This document shows, piece after piece, positions 16,251 through 25,026 of a DNA stretch of 64,000 nt. The stretch's first letter is position 1; every line of letters starts with the position of its first letter. Where the stretch lies: contig NZ_JACIJD010000002.1 of the NCBI RefSeq assembly GCF_014199205.1, positions 62,001 through 126,000 of the forward strand. Reading direction: 5' to 3'. The notes beneath the pieces are model-generated. The model saw nothing but the letters and a program-made list of their open reading frames with translations. It ran no database searches and had not been told where the DNA came from. Origin of the DNA: Muricoccus pecuniae. Lineage in GTDB: Bacteria > Pseudomonadota > Alphaproteobacteria > Acetobacterales > Acetobacteraceae. Both the position numbers and the translations under genes were made by a program.

Positions 16251-17687
16251 GTGCCGGTCGAGGAGCTTCGCCGCGCCCCTGTCCCGCGGCTGGTGGAGAG
16301 CGCGGGCTTCCGCTTCGCCGTCTTCTTCGCCGTCATGTTCCTCCTCGGCGGCGTCGCCTTCGCGGGGATCGTCTGGTGGAACACGGCCGGCGGGCTGGAC
16401 CGGCAGACGGACGCCGCCATCCGCGCCGATGTCTCCGCCCTGACCGCGCGCTTCCGCGACAGCGGGCGCAACGGCGTGATCGAGACCATCGCCTTCCGCC
16501 TCGGCCGCGACGACGACTCCCTCGACCTCTACCGCCTGACGGACGTCGAGGGGCGCCAGCTCGCCGGCAATCTCGACACCACGCCGGACGAGCTGGACGG
16601 CCCCCCGCCGGAGAGCGAGCCCCTGCGCTGGCTCCGCGCCCCGTTGATGCGGGAGGGCCTGCTGACCGAGGCCCGGCTCTACCGCGCGGACCTGCCGAAC
16701 GGGGACCGGCTGATCGTCGGGCGCGACGTGGAGGAGCGGCTGCGGCTGCGCGAGCTGCTGGCGCGCGGTCTCGGCTGGGCCGCCAGCGCCGCCGCGATCA
16801 TCGCCCTGGTGGGCGCCCTGCTGCTGCGCCGCGCCCTGCAATCCATGCTGCGCCCGGCCGCCGACACCGTGACGGCCATCGCCGGGGGAGACCTCTCGCA
16901 GCGCGTCCCCCTCTCCGGGCGGGAGGACGAGTTCGACCGCCTCGGCCGCACGCTCAACGCCATGCTGGACCGCATCGGCACCCTCATGGCCGGGATCCGC
17001 GGCGTGTCGGACGCCATCGCCCACGACCTCCGCACCCCCGTCGCCCGCGCCCGTGGCCGACTGGAGGAGGCGCTGGAGGGCGATGCCGCGACGATGCGCC
17101 GGGCCATCGAGCAGGGCATCGCCGATCTCGACGGCATGACCCGCATCTTCCACGCCGTCCTCCGCATCACCGAGGCCGAGACGGGGGCCCGCCGCGCCGC
17201 CTTCGCGCCCCTCGACCTCACCCCCCTGCTGGCGGACGCCGCCGAGCTCTACGACGCCATCGCCGAGAGCCGCGCCGTCACGCTCCGGGCGGACCTCCCC
17301 CCCAGCCTGCCGCTGACGGGGGACCGCGACCTCCTGCTCCAGGCCGTGGCGAACCTGCTGGACAACGCCGTGAAGTTCTCCCCCGCCGGCGGCCGCATCC
17401 GCCTCTCCGCGGAGGAGGCCGGCACCGCGCTCCGCATCACCGTGGCGGATGAGGGGCCCGGGCTGGCCGGCGACGACCGCGCCCGCGCCGGGGAGCGCTT
17501 CTTCCGCGCCGACAGCGCGCGCGCGACGCCGGGCTACGGCCTCGGCCTCTCCCTCGTGCGCGCGGTGGCCGGGCTGCATGGCGGCGAGCTGATCCTTGCC
17601 GACGCCCATCCCGGCCTCAGCCCGCCGGGGCTCGCGGCCATCCTCGTCATCGAGAAGGGGCCGCCCGCCCCGGCGGGGGGGGCGTGA
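16251..17687 (+). CDS. sensor histidine kinase
   Basis: A 478-residue membrane kinase. First membrane helix at about residues 20-43, a periplasmic domain (about 44-178), second helix about 180-200, a HAMP linker, and the H-box AHDLRTPVAR with His258. The ATPase domain has the N-box NLLDNAVKFSP, the G1 box VADEGPGL and a G2 region PGYGLGLSLV. It is the partner of the response regulator 9 bp upstream. GTG start. The stop overlaps the GTG of the next MFS gene (GTGA). Confidence 0.93.
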   Translation: MPVEELRRAPVPRLVESAGFRFAVFFAVMFLLGGVAFAGIVWWNTAGGLDRQTDAAIRADVSALTARFRDSGRNGVIETIAFRLGRDDDSLDLYRLTDVEGRQLAGNLDTTPDELDGPPPESEPLRWLRAPLMREGLLTEARLYRADLPNGDRLIVGRDVEERLRLRELLARGLGWAASAAAIIALVGALLLRRALQSMLRPAADTVTAIAGGDLSQRVPLSGREDEFDRLGRTLNAMLDRIGTLMAGIRGVSDAIAHDLRTPVARARGRLEEALEGDAATMRRAIEQGIADLDGMTRIFHAVLRITEAETGARRAAFAPLDLTPLLADAAELYDAIAESRAVTLRADLPPSLPLTGDRDLLLQAVANLLDNAVKFSPAGGRIRLSAEEAGTALRITVADEGPGLAGDDRARAGERFFRADSARATPGYGLGLSLVRAVAGLHGGELILADAHPGLSPPGLAAILVIEKGPPAPAGGA

Positions 17688-18820
17688 CGGCCCGCACCCC
17701 CGCCCTCAGGCCAGCCCTGGCCGGCTCGGCGGCGCTCTGCACGACCATCGGCCTCGCCCGCTTCGGCTACGTGCCGCTCTTCCCCGCCCTCGTCGCCGCG
17801 GGCTGGGTGGGGGGAGGGGAGGCGGGGGCGCTCGGTGCGACCACCTTCGCCGGGCATCTCGTCGGCGCTCTCGCGGCGCCGGTGCTGGGGCGGCGGCTCG
17901 GCACGCGGCGGGCGCTGGACCTCGCCATGGCCCTCGCCACCCTCTCCTTCCTCGCCTGCGCCCTGCCGCTCGGCTTTCCTTGGCTGGCGCCCTGGCGGGG
18001 GGTGGCCGGGGTGGCCGGGGGCATCGCCATCTCCCTCGCCGGCCCCGCCGTGCAGGCCGTGACGCCCGAGGGGGCGCGGGGCGGGGCGGGTGGCATCGTC
18101 ATGGCGGGGGTGGGGGCAGGGGTCGCCCTCGCCTCGCTGCTCCTGCCGGCCCTGCTCGGCGCGGGGGTGGCGGCGGCCTGGATCGGGCTCGGCCTTCTCT
18201 CCGCCGCGCTCTGGGCCTTCGCCCATCCCCGCTGGCCCGACCCGCCCCTTCCCCCGGCCGGACCGGCCCAAGCCCCGGCAGGCCCGGCCGGCACGGTGGC
18301 GGCCCTCACCCTGGCCTACGGCCTCTCGGCGGCCGGCATGGCCGCTCCCATGGTCTATCTCGCCGATCTCGCCGTGCGCGGGCACGGGATGGGCCTCGCC
18401 GCGGGTGGGCTCGTCTGGTCCCTGTTCGGGCTGGGGGCGGTGGCGGGCACGCTCGGCGGCGGGCGCCTGGCCGACAAGCTGGGGCGCCGGGCCATGCCGC
18501 TCTGGATGGCGGCGCAGGTCGCGGCGCTCGGCCTCGCCCTTCTGCCCCACGCCGCCGCCGTGCCGGGGGCCGCCCTGCTCTCGGGCTTCTCCGGCGTGGG
18601 GATCTCCGCCGTCGCCCTCGGGCGGCTGCGCGGCCTCACCGGCGCGGGCACGGGGCGGGCCTGGGCGCGGGCGACGGCGGTCTATGCGGCGGCGCAGGCC
18701 GGGACGGGCTATGCCTTCGCCTGGCTCTTCGCCGCCATGGGGGAGGCGCACCCGCCCGTCTTCCTCGCGGGGCTGGTTCTCAGCCTGCTCGGGCTACTGG
18801 TCGCGCTGCGGCGCGGGTAG
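17684..18820 (+). CDS. YbfB/YjiJ-family MFS transporter
   Basis: A 378-residue membrane protein of about 12 helices. The opening (TIGLARFGYVPLFPALV) is typical of YbfB/YjiJ transporters. Its GTG start overlaps the kinase stop by 4 bp (GTGA), so it is translationally coupled to the two-component genes. The substrate is unknown; coupling to a sensor kinase makes an efflux or uptake target of the regulator plausible. Confidence 0.85.
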   Translation: MTARTPALRPALAGSAALCTTIGLARFGYVPLFPALVAAGWVGGGEAGALGATTFAGHLVGALAAPVLGRRLGTRRALDLAMALATLSFLACALPLGFPWLAPWRGVAGVAGGIAISLAGPAVQAVTPEGARGGAGGIVMAGVGAGVALASLLLPALLGAGVAAAWIGLGLLSAALWAFAHPRWPDPPLPPAGPAQAPAGPAGTVAALTLAYGLSAAGMAAPMVYLADLAVRGHGMGLAAGGLVWSLFGLGAVAGTLGGGRLADKLGRRAMPLWMAAQVAALGLALLPHAAAVPGAALLSGFSGVGISAVALGRLRGLTGAGTGRAWARATAVYAAAQAGTGYAFAWLFAAMGEAHPPVFLAGLVLSLLGLLVALRRG

Positions 18821-18822
18821 GC

Positions 18823-18895
18823 CGAGAGCGTTTTCCGTTCGCCTTGGCTCACGGCAAGCGCTCCAGACTTTTGTCGAGCGAGCAAATTCCCCCTT
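18823..18895. repeat. possible degenerate dispersed intergenic repeat
   Basis: The convergent gap between the MFS gene and hemN begins with GAGAGCGTTTTCCGTTCG and continues AAGCGCTCCAGACTTTTG. Similar GAGCGTTTTCC ... GCTCTAGATTTTTG modules recur between genes in many alphaproteobacteria. I recognise the pattern only approximately, and no second copy is in this window. Confidence 0.3.
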
Positions 18896-18924
18896 CCGGT
18901 GACGCGGCCCGTTCGGGGTTTGCT

Positions 18925-20280
18925 CTAGACGGCCGAGGAGTGCCGTCGGGCAGCCGGGGCGAGATAGGCGTCGAAGCAGGCCGCGACCTGCCGCACGAAG
19001 CGCCGGCCCATGGAGGTCACCTCCACCCGCCCATCCCCGACGCGGACCAGGCCCTGCTCCACCAGCGGCTCCATCCGCTCCAGCGCCGCCGGCAGCGCGC
19101 CGGGGGGAACGAGGCCGAGGTCGAGGGCGAAGTCGCACATCAGCCGTTCGATCGCCCGGCCGCGCCAGCGGTCCTCCTCGGTGAGCGCCACGCCGCGCGC
19201 CACGGGCAGCCGGCCCTCCGCCACGGCCGCCGCATAGGCCCGCTCGTCCAGCAGGTTCTGCGCGTGGCCGCCCGGCAGAGTGCCGATGGCCGAGGGGCCG
19301 AGGCCGATCAGCGCCGGCGCGTCGTCCGTGGTGTAGCCCTGGAAGTTCCGCCGGAGCCCTCCCGCGGCGGCGGCTCGCGCCAGCGGGTCCTCCGGCCGGG
19401 CGAAATGGTCCAGCCCCAGCGCGACATAGCCCGCGGCGGCCAGCACCGCCTCGGCGGCCTCGGCCTGCTCCATCCGCTCCTCCACCCCCGGCAGGGCGGC
19501 GGCGTCGATCGCCTTCTGGTGCGGCTTCATCCAGTCCACATGGGCGTAGCCGAACACGGCCACACGGTCCGCGCCGAGCCAGGAGACGAAGCGGGCGCTC
19601 GCCTCCACATGGGCGACCGTCTGGCCGGGCAGGCCGTACATGAGGTCGATGTTCAGCCCGCCCAGGCCGGCGGCGCGCAGCCGCTCGGCCGCGACCGTCA
19701 CCATCTCCGCCGGCTGGATCCGGCCGATGCGGGCCTGCACCTCGGGCGAGATGTCCTGCACGCCCAGGCTCGCGCGGGTGAAGCCGAGCGAGGCGAGGGT
19801 CTCGACCATCGGCTCGTCCAGGGTGCGGGGGTCCAGCTCGATCGCGACCTCCGCCCCGGCGCGCAGGCCGAAGCGGGAGCGCAGCGAGGCCATGACGGAC
19901 CTCATCCGCGCCGGCCCGAGGATGGAGGGCGTGCCGCCGCCGAAATGCAGGTGCGACACCCCGCCATGGCCGGGCAGCGCCGCCGCCAGCAGCGCGGCCT
20001 CTGCTTCCAGGGCATCGGCGAAGGTCGCGACCCGCGCCTCGGAGCGCGTCGCCTTCGTGTGGCAGGCGCAGTACCAGCACATCTCCCGGCAGAAGGGCAC
20101 GTGCAGGTAGAGGGAGAGGGGCATCCCGGGCCGCACGCCCTCGCGCAGCCAGCCGCGCAGCGTCGCCTCGTCCAGCGGCCCGAACTGGGCCGCGGTGGGA
20201 TAGCTCGTGTAACGGGGCACCCGCGCCTCGGCGAGGGCAAGGAGTGCGCGTGAAGGGGCGGTTGCGGTGGAGAGCGTCAT
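18925..20280 (-). CDS. hemN: oxygen-independent coproporphyrinogen III oxidase
   Basis: A 451-residue radical-SAM enzyme that makes protoporphyrinogen IX from coproporphyrinogen III when oxygen is scarce. The CxxxCxxC iron-sulfur motif is Cys64, Cys68, Cys71 (PFCREMCWYCACH), and a GGGTPS-like motif (HFGGGTPSIL) follows. Length matches HemN rather than the shorter HemW. ATG 20280 is chosen: the more upstream start at 20328 would place the N-terminus inside an FNR/FixK-type operator. That box, 34 bp upstream of the start, points to activation under low oxygen. Monocistronic, convergent with the MFS gene. Confidence 0.92.
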   Translation of the reverse strand: MTLSTATAPSRALLALAEARVPRYTSYPTAAQFGPLDEATLRGWLREGVRPGMPLSLYLHVPFCREMCWYCACHTKATRSEARVATFADALEAEAALLAAALPGHGGVSHLHFGGGTPSILGPARMRSVMASLRSRFGLRAGAEVAIELDPRTLDEPMVETLASLGFTRASLGVQDISPEVQARIGRIQPAEMVTVAAERLRAAGLGGLNIDLMYGLPGQTVAHVEASARFVSWLGADRVAVFGYAHVDWMKPHQKAIDAAALPGVEERMEQAEAAEAVLAAAGYVALGLDHFARPEDPLARAAAAGGLRRNFQGYTTDDAPALIGLGPSAIGTLPGGHAQNLLDERAYAAAVAEGRLPVARGVALTEEDRWRGRAIERLMCDFALDLGLVPPGALPAALERMEPLVEQGLVRVGDGRVEVTSMGRRFVRQVAACFDAYLAPAARRHSSAV

Positions 20281-20314
20281 GGCCCCGGAATAGGGCCCGG
20301 TCGATGGGGGAGCC

Positions 20315-20328
20315 TTGACGCAGGTCAA
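20315..20328 (-). promoter_or_regulatory. FNR/FixK-type operator upstream of hemN
   Basis: TTGACGCAGGTCAA is a perfect inverted repeat (TTGAC-N4-GTCAA) matching the CRP/FNR-superfamily consensus TTGAY-N4-RTCAA. It lies 34 bp upstream of the hemN ATG. FnrL/FixK-type regulators are known activators of hemN-type genes in alphaproteobacteria. The site is seen directly; which regulator binds is inference. Confidence 0.85.
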
Positions 20329-20363
20329 GCGACCGGTGTGATCCGGAACGGGGCGGCCCGCAC

Positions 20364-20394
20364 AAAAAAAGGGCGGCGACCAGAGGCCGCCGCC
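20364..20394 (-). terminator. intrinsic terminator of the sRNA
   Basis: Minus-strand stem GGCGGCG (20394-20388) with CGCCGCC (20378-20372), a 9-nt loop, then C and a run of seven T. It is the only classical stem-plus-T-tract terminator I saw in the window. Confidence 0.88.
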
Positions 20395-20458
20395 GAGTTT
20401 AGGGAGGAAACGTCCAAGAAAGCGACACCGTCAATCATCACGGCGTCGTGATCCTTCT
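20364..20458 (-). ncRNA. MmgR/alpha-r8 (Rfam suhB)-like small RNA
   Basis: On the minus strand an intergenic transcript can be drawn: a 5' hairpin ATCACG-ACGC-CGTGAT (20452-20437), a single-stranded region holding TTTCCTCCCT (20410-20401), and a 7-bp GGCGGCG/CGCCGCC terminator stem (20394-20372) followed by seven T (20370-20364). The UUUCCUCCCU motif just before a strong terminator is the hallmark I recall for the alphaproteobacterial MmgR family, which restrains polyhydroxybutyrate accumulation in Sinorhizobium. The 3' end is well defined; the 5' end is approximate. The short ORF that can be read here is not coding. Confidence 0.75.
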
Positions 20459-20644
20459 CGCAGATGTGATCGCCCGCTTCAACACAATTCTGGGTTGCGG
20501 AATGCGCTGCGCATGCCTGTTGCAGTTTTGCCGCAGTAAGCATCCCTCGTTGGAGGGCCCTCTTCCCATCCCCTCGGGCAAGACACCCCCTTGCCAGAGC
20601 CGCCCTGCCAGGGAACATCGGCGCCGTATCCAGGAGGATCGCCC

Positions 20645-21886
20645 ATGCCGGACCCTACCGGCCCGGATAGCAGCAAGGCTTCCGGCGCGCCGCCGGAAGA
20701 CCCGCGCCTGCCGCTCACCGGCCTGCGGGTCGTGGAGCTCGGCCACTACATCGCCGCCCCCTTCGCCACCCGCCTGCTGGCCGATCTCGGCGCCGAGGTG
20801 ATCAAGGTGGAGCCGCCCGAGGGCGACCCGCACCGGGACTGGGGCGCGAAGCTGAACGGGCAGGCCGTGTGGTTCAGCGTCCACGGCCGCAACAAGCTCT
20901 CCGTCACGCTCGACCTCAAGAGCGAGGAGGGGAGGCGCCGCGTCCGCGCCCTCTGTGCCCGCGCCGACGCGCTCGTGGAGAACTTCCGCCCTGGCTACCT
21001 CGAGCGGATCGGCCTCGGGCCGGAGGTGCTGCGCGAGGAGAACCCGCGCCTCGTCATCGCCCGCGTCTCCGGCTACGGCCAGGACGGGCCCTATCGCGAC
21101 AAGCCCGCCTTCGGCGCGATCGGCGAGGCGATCGGCGGCCTGCGGCACCTCACCGCCAATCCGGGTCAGACGGAGCTGCCGCCCCCGCGCTGCGGCGTCT
21201 CCATCAGCGACGACCTCGCCGGCATGTATGCCGCGCTGTCCCTCGTCTCCGCCTGCTGGGGGCGTGACCGAGGGCCGGAGGGCAAGGGGACGACGATCGA
21301 CCTCGACCTCGTCACCTCCGTCTTCTCGCTGATGGAGGGGATGCTGCCGGAATACGGGCTGCTCGGCCGCGTGCGCCAGCCCATGGGCGCCGCCCTTCCC
21401 AGCGCCGCGCCCACCAACACCTATCCCTGCGCCGACGGGAAGTGGCTGGCGGTGGCGGGCAATTCCGACCTCATCTACCGCCGCCTGATGACCCGCATCG
21501 GCCGCCAGGACCTGGCCGACGACCCCCGCATGGCGGGCAATTCCGGCCGCTGCGCCCATGCCGCCGAGCTGGACGCCGCCATTGCCGCCTGGACCCGCAC
21601 CCTGCCGGCCAAGGACGCGCAGGAGGCGCTGGAGGCCGTGCAGGTCCCGTGCTCCCGCCTCTACGACATGCGGGACTGCGTGGAGGACCCGCATTTCAGG
21701 GCGCGCGAGATGATGCTCCCCGTGCAGGACCCGCTGCTGGGCGCCGAGGTGCCGCATCCCGCCGCACCCTTCCGCTTCGAGGGCATCGCTCCCCGCGACA
21801 TGATCCGCTGGCCCGGCCCCGCGATCGGCCAGCACAACGACCACGTCTTCCGCACGCTACTGGGGGAAGAGGAGAAGACCCTATGA
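20645..21886 (+). CDS. CaiB/BaiF-family CoA-transferase
   Basis: A 413-residue class III CoA-transferase. It begins the family core with LPLTGLRVVELGHYIAAPFA, has DLGAEVIKVEPP, and the region GVSISDDLAGMYAAL carrying the likely catalytic aspartate. These enzymes move CoA between acyl-CoAs and free carboxylic acids through an aspartyl-CoA intermediate. ATG 20645 follows the ribosome site GGAGGATCGCCC. Its stop overlaps the ATG of the next gene (ATGA), a lyase of the HMG-CoA lyase family. The pair may activate and cleave a hydroxyacyl acid such as a methylated dicarboxylate; the exact substrate is not shown. Confidence 0.88.
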   Translation: MPDPTGPDSSKASGAPPEDPRLPLTGLRVVELGHYIAAPFATRLLADLGAEVIKVEPPEGDPHRDWGAKLNGQAVWFSVHGRNKLSVTLDLKSEEGRRRVRALCARADALVENFRPGYLERIGLGPEVLREENPRLVIARVSGYGQDGPYRDKPAFGAIGEAIGGLRHLTANPGQTELPPPRCGVSISDDLAGMYAALSLVSACWGRDRGPEGKGTTIDLDLVTSVFSLMEGMLPEYGLLGRVRQPMGAALPSAAPTNTYPCADGKWLAVAGNSDLIYRRLMTRIGRQDLADDPRMAGNSGRCAHAAELDAAIAAWTRTLPAKDAQEALEAVQVPCSRLYDMRDCVEDPHFRAREMMLPVQDPLLGAEVPHPAAPFRFEGIAPRDMIRWPGPAIGQHNDHVFRTLLGEEEKTL

Positions 21887-22785
21887 CCGGCACCGCCATC
21901 ATCAGCGATGTCGCCCCGCGCGACGGGCTGCAATCCATCGGCCCCTTCGTGCCGACAGCGACGAAGATCGCCCTCGTCCGCGCCATCCACGCCGCCGGCA
22001 TCCGGCGCATGGAGATCGGCTCCTTCGTCTCGCCGCGCGCCGTGCCGCAGATGGCCGACACCGCCGAGGTGCTGCGCGCCGCGCTGGAACTGCCGGGGCT
22101 GGAATGCACCGTCCTCGTCCCCAACCGGCGGGGCTTCGAGCTGGCGCGGGACTCGGGCGCCCAGCGCCTGGGCCTCTTCATGTCGGTGACGGAGAGCCAC
22201 AACAAGGCGAACCTCAACCGCACGCGCGAGGAGTCCTTCGCCGACCTCTCCGCCATTGCGCGGGAGGCGACGGCGGCCGGGCTGCTGGTCCGCTTCAATC
22301 TCTCCTGCGTCTTCCACTGCCCCTTCGAGGGCGTGGTGCCGGATGCCGAGGCGCTCGACCTGATCGAGCGCGTGACCGCCATCGACCCCTCGATGGAGAT
22401 CGCGCTGGCCGACACCACCGGCAACGCGGCGCCCGACCAGGTGCGGCGGATTTGCGAGCAGGCGCTCCGCTCCTGGGGCGAGCGCTTCGCCTTCCACGGG
22501 CACGACACCTACGGCATGGGCCTCGCCAACGTCGCCGCGGCCTGGGATGCGGGCATCCGCATCTTCGACTCCGCCTCCGGCGGGCTGGGCGGCTGCCCCT
22601 TCGCGCCCGGCGCCACCGGCAATGTCGCGACCGAGGACGTGGCCTGGCTCTTCCGCCGCATGGGGGTGGAGACGGGGATCGACTGGAACAGGCTGCTCGA
22701 AGCCGCCGACCTCGCCGCGCAGGTTCCGGGTGGGACACCCGGCGGGCGGCTGCGCGGCGTACCCGCCGTGCGGCGCGCGGCGTAG
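21883..22785 (+). CDS. hydroxymethylglutaryl-CoA lyase-family protein
   Basis: A 300-residue TIM-barrel lyase of the HMG-CoA lyase/DRE-TIM family. N-terminal VAPRDGLQS supplies the catalytic Arg-Asp pair; the metal site histidines are in FHGHDTYGMG; the signature GGLGGCPFAPGATGN holds the catalytic cysteine. It overlaps the CoA-transferase by 4 bp. HMG-CoA lyase makes acetoacetate and acetyl-CoA in leucine breakdown, but no other leucine-catabolic gene (liuABC-like) is nearby. A citramalyl-CoA or related lyase role is possible with the CoA-transferase partner. Confidence 0.87.
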   Translation: MTGTAIISDVAPRDGLQSIGPFVPTATKIALVRAIHAAGIRRMEIGSFVSPRAVPQMADTAEVLRAALELPGLECTVLVPNRRGFELARDSGAQRLGLFMSVTESHNKANLNRTREESFADLSAIAREATAAGLLVRFNLSCVFHCPFEGVVPDAEALDLIERVTAIDPSMEIALADTTGNAAPDQVRRICEQALRSWGERFAFHGHDTYGMGLANVAAAWDAGIRIFDSASGGLGGCPFAPGATGNVATEDVAWLFRRMGVETGIDWNRLLEAADLAAQVPGGTPGGRLRGVPAVRRAA

Positions 22786-22816
22786 AGAGCGGCCCTCCCC
22801 GGGCGGCCGTGCCGGC

Positions 22817-23422
22817 CTAGCAGCGCCTTTCGAGGGCGAGCCAGGTCCAGCGCACCCCGCTCGCCCGGTTCCCGGCCTGGAGGGACTCCGCCTCCGCCCG
22901 GCGCAAGAGCCTGAACCCCGCCCGGGAGGCTGCCGCCACCGTCGCCTCTGGCGGTGCCTCGAAGACGGGCCGGCCGGCGGCGCCCGGCCCGTGCCGGAGC
23001 GACATCACCACCATCCCGCCCGGCGCCGTGACCGCCGCTAGGCTCGCCAGCGCGGCCTCGCGCGCCGCCTCGTCCAGGTGCTGCCAGACGGCACAGAGGG
23101 TGACGAGATCGAAGGGGCCACGCTCCCGCGTCTCCGCGAGGCCGGGAAGCCGGTCGTCCAGCCAGGTCAGGCCGCTCTCGCGGTGCAGGGCCTCGCCCGC
23201 TTCCCGAAGCTCCCTCACGGGTTCGACCGCCAGCACCCGATGCCCCTGCCGCGCGAACCAGGCCGCGTCGCGGCCCGTCCCCGCCCCGAGATCCGCGACG
23301 CGCACCGGGCGCACCGGCAGCAGGTCGAGCACGGGCGCGAAGGCGGCGCCCGGCACCAGAACCTCGAAGCGCGCGATCAGGCCCTTTGCCGCCGCCGCAT
23401 AGCCGTCGAGAACGTCACCCAT
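22817..23422 (-). CDS. class I SAM-dependent methyltransferase
   Basis: A 201-residue methyltransferase. SAM-binding motif I is VADLGAGTGRDAAWF (about residues 40-55), with the acidic end of strand 2 in VLAVEPVREL and motif IV-like PFDLVTLCAVWQHLD. ATG 23422 opens MGDVLDGYA; the frame extends 35 codons upstream but without conserved sequence. Substrate unknown. Diverges from the RutG-like permease across a 208 bp gap that holds no recognisable gene. Confidence 0.82.
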   Translation of the reverse strand: MGDVLDGYAAAAKGLIARFEVLVPGAAFAPVLDLLPVRPVRVADLGAGTGRDAAWFARQGHRVLAVEPVRELREAGEALHRESGLTWLDDRLPGLAETRERGPFDLVTLCAVWQHLDEAAREAALASLAAVTAPGGMVVMSLRHGPGAAGRPVFEAPPEATVAAASRAGFRLLRRAEAESLQAGNRASGVRWTWLALERRC

Positions 23423-23630
23423 TCCCGGCCGGTCCCTCGCGTTGCAGATCCCACGCACCATCACCCGCTTCGTAGCTGCCGCGGAAGACGAGGTGATCTT
23501 GCCGTTGCTGAACCGGAACGGCGTCACATCAGAGCATCACCTGTGGCATTCCGCCGCCCGGCCGCTTGGGGAGCAACCCCGTCTGGGACAGCATGGGTCA
23601 CCCTTCCGGTTTCCGAGGACCCACACCCGC

Positions 23631-24956
23631 ATGTCCCTCTTCCCCAGCTGGCCCCTTGCCCGCGGCCCCGTCGTCCCCCCCGATGAGCGGCTGCCCTGGG
23701 GCACCACCACCCTGCTCGGCGTGCAGCACCTCGTGGCCATGTCCGGCTCCACCATCCTCGGCCCGCTGCTGATGGGCTTCGATCCCAACCTTGCCATCCT
23801 CTTCTCCGGCATCGGGACGCTTATCTTCTTCCTTCTCGTGGGCGGGCGGGTGCCGAGCTATCTCGGCTCCTCCTTCTCCTTCATCGCCGTGGTCATCGCC
23901 GTCACCGGCTATGCCGGGACCGGGCCGAACCCGAATATCGGCCCGGCGCTGGGAGGCATCATCGCCTGCGGTGCGCTCTACGCTCTCATCGGCGTGCTGG
24001 TGACCTTCACCGGCTCGAACTGGGTCGAGCGGCTGATGCCGCCCGCCGTCACCGGCGCGGTCGGCGCCGCCATCGGGCTCAACCTCGCCCCCGTGGCGGT
24101 GAAGGGCATCGAGGGCACCGGCCCGCATGTGCTGGTGGCGCTCGCGACGCTGGTCGCCACCTCGATGATCGCGGTCTACGCCCCGCTCGCCATCCGCCGC
24201 GTCTCCATCCTCGCGGGGATCGCCTGCGGCTACGCTCTCTACCTCGTCATCGGCAACGTCATGGGCCTGCTGCCGCCCATCTCCTTCGCCGAGCTCTCCG
24301 CCGCCCCATGGTTCGGCATGCCGGCCTTCCGCAGCCCGAGTTTCGAGTTCGGCGCCATGGCGCTCATCGCCCCCGTCGCCTTCATCCTCGTCGCGGAGAA
24401 TCTCGGCCACATCAAGGCCATCGGCGCCATGACCGGGCGCGACCTCGACCCCTATATCGGCCGCGGCTTCATCGGGGACGGCATCGCGACCATGGTCTCC
24501 GGCGCCGGCGGCGGCACGGGTGTCACGACCTATGTCGAGAACATGGGCGTCATGGCCGTCACCCGCGTCTTCTCCACCCTGCTCTTCGTGGTCGCCGCCG
24601 TCTTCGCGATCGCGCTCGGCTTCTCGCCCAAGTTCGGCGCCCTTCTCCGCACCATCCCTGGCCCCGTGCTCGGCGGGCTCGCGGTGGTGGTGTTCGGCCT
24701 CATCGCCGCCGCCATGATCCGCCTCTGGGTGGATAACCGCGTGGACTTCTCCGACCCCCGCAACCTGCTCACGGTGGGCGCCTCCCTCGTGCTCGGCTCC
24801 GGCAACTTCACCGTCTCCATCGGCGGCTTCTCCATCGCGGGCATCGGCACGGCCACCATCGCGGCCATCGCGCTCTACCAGCTCCTGGGTATCGGCCGGC
24901 GCGATCCGGTGGGCGTGGCGCACGGCATGGGGGAGGATGGCGGGCGGATCCACTGA
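23631..24956 (+). CDS. rutG: uracil/xanthine permease family protein, RutG-like
   Basis: A 441-residue NCS2 nucleobase:cation symporter with about 14 membrane segments. It closely follows E. coli RutG: PDERLPW...GVQHLVAM near the N-terminus, MGFDPNLAILFSGIGTL, GGRVPSYLGSS, and the substrate motif AENLGHIKAIGAMTGRDLDP. The same length as RutG supports ATG 23631 over an upstream start at 23442. RutG imports pyrimidines; no other rut genes are present. The downstream neighbour is an N-carbamoyl amino-acid hydrolase, so uptake of uracil, hydantoins or ureido compounds is plausible. Confidence 0.85.
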   Translation: MSLFPSWPLARGPVVPPDERLPWGTTTLLGVQHLVAMSGSTILGPLLMGFDPNLAILFSGIGTLIFFLLVGGRVPSYLGSSFSFIAVVIAVTGYAGTGPNPNIGPALGGIIACGALYALIGVLVTFTGSNWVERLMPPAVTGAVGAAIGLNLAPVAVKGIEGTGPHVLVALATLVATSMIAVYAPLAIRRVSILAGIACGYALYLVIGNVMGLLPPISFAELSAAPWFGMPAFRSPSFEFGAMALIAPVAFILVAENLGHIKAIGAMTGRDLDPYIGRGFIGDGIATMVSGAGGGTGVTTYVENMGVMAVTRVFSTLLFVVAAVFAIALGFSPKFGALLRTIPGPVLGGLAVVVFGLIAAAMIRLWVDNRVDFSDPRNLLTVGASLVLGSGNFTVSIGGFSIAGIGTATIAAIALYQLLGIGRRDPVGVAHGMGEDGGRIH

Positions 24957-25026
24957 CCCGCCCGGGGCTTGCCTGAGTACGGGCCGTGCCTGACGGCATA
25001 GGGATTGCCAGACCCGGGGATCTCTG

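Noticed and set aside
15396-17609. Long antisense ORF (737 codons) opposite the two-component genes
   Set aside because: No recognisable domain; the sense strand encodes a complete regulator and kinase.
20325-20618. 97-codon minus ORF over the hemN-CoA-transferase gap
   Set aside because: It runs through the sRNA hairpins and terminator and beyond the FNR box, and has no ribosome site; the RNA signal explains the region better.
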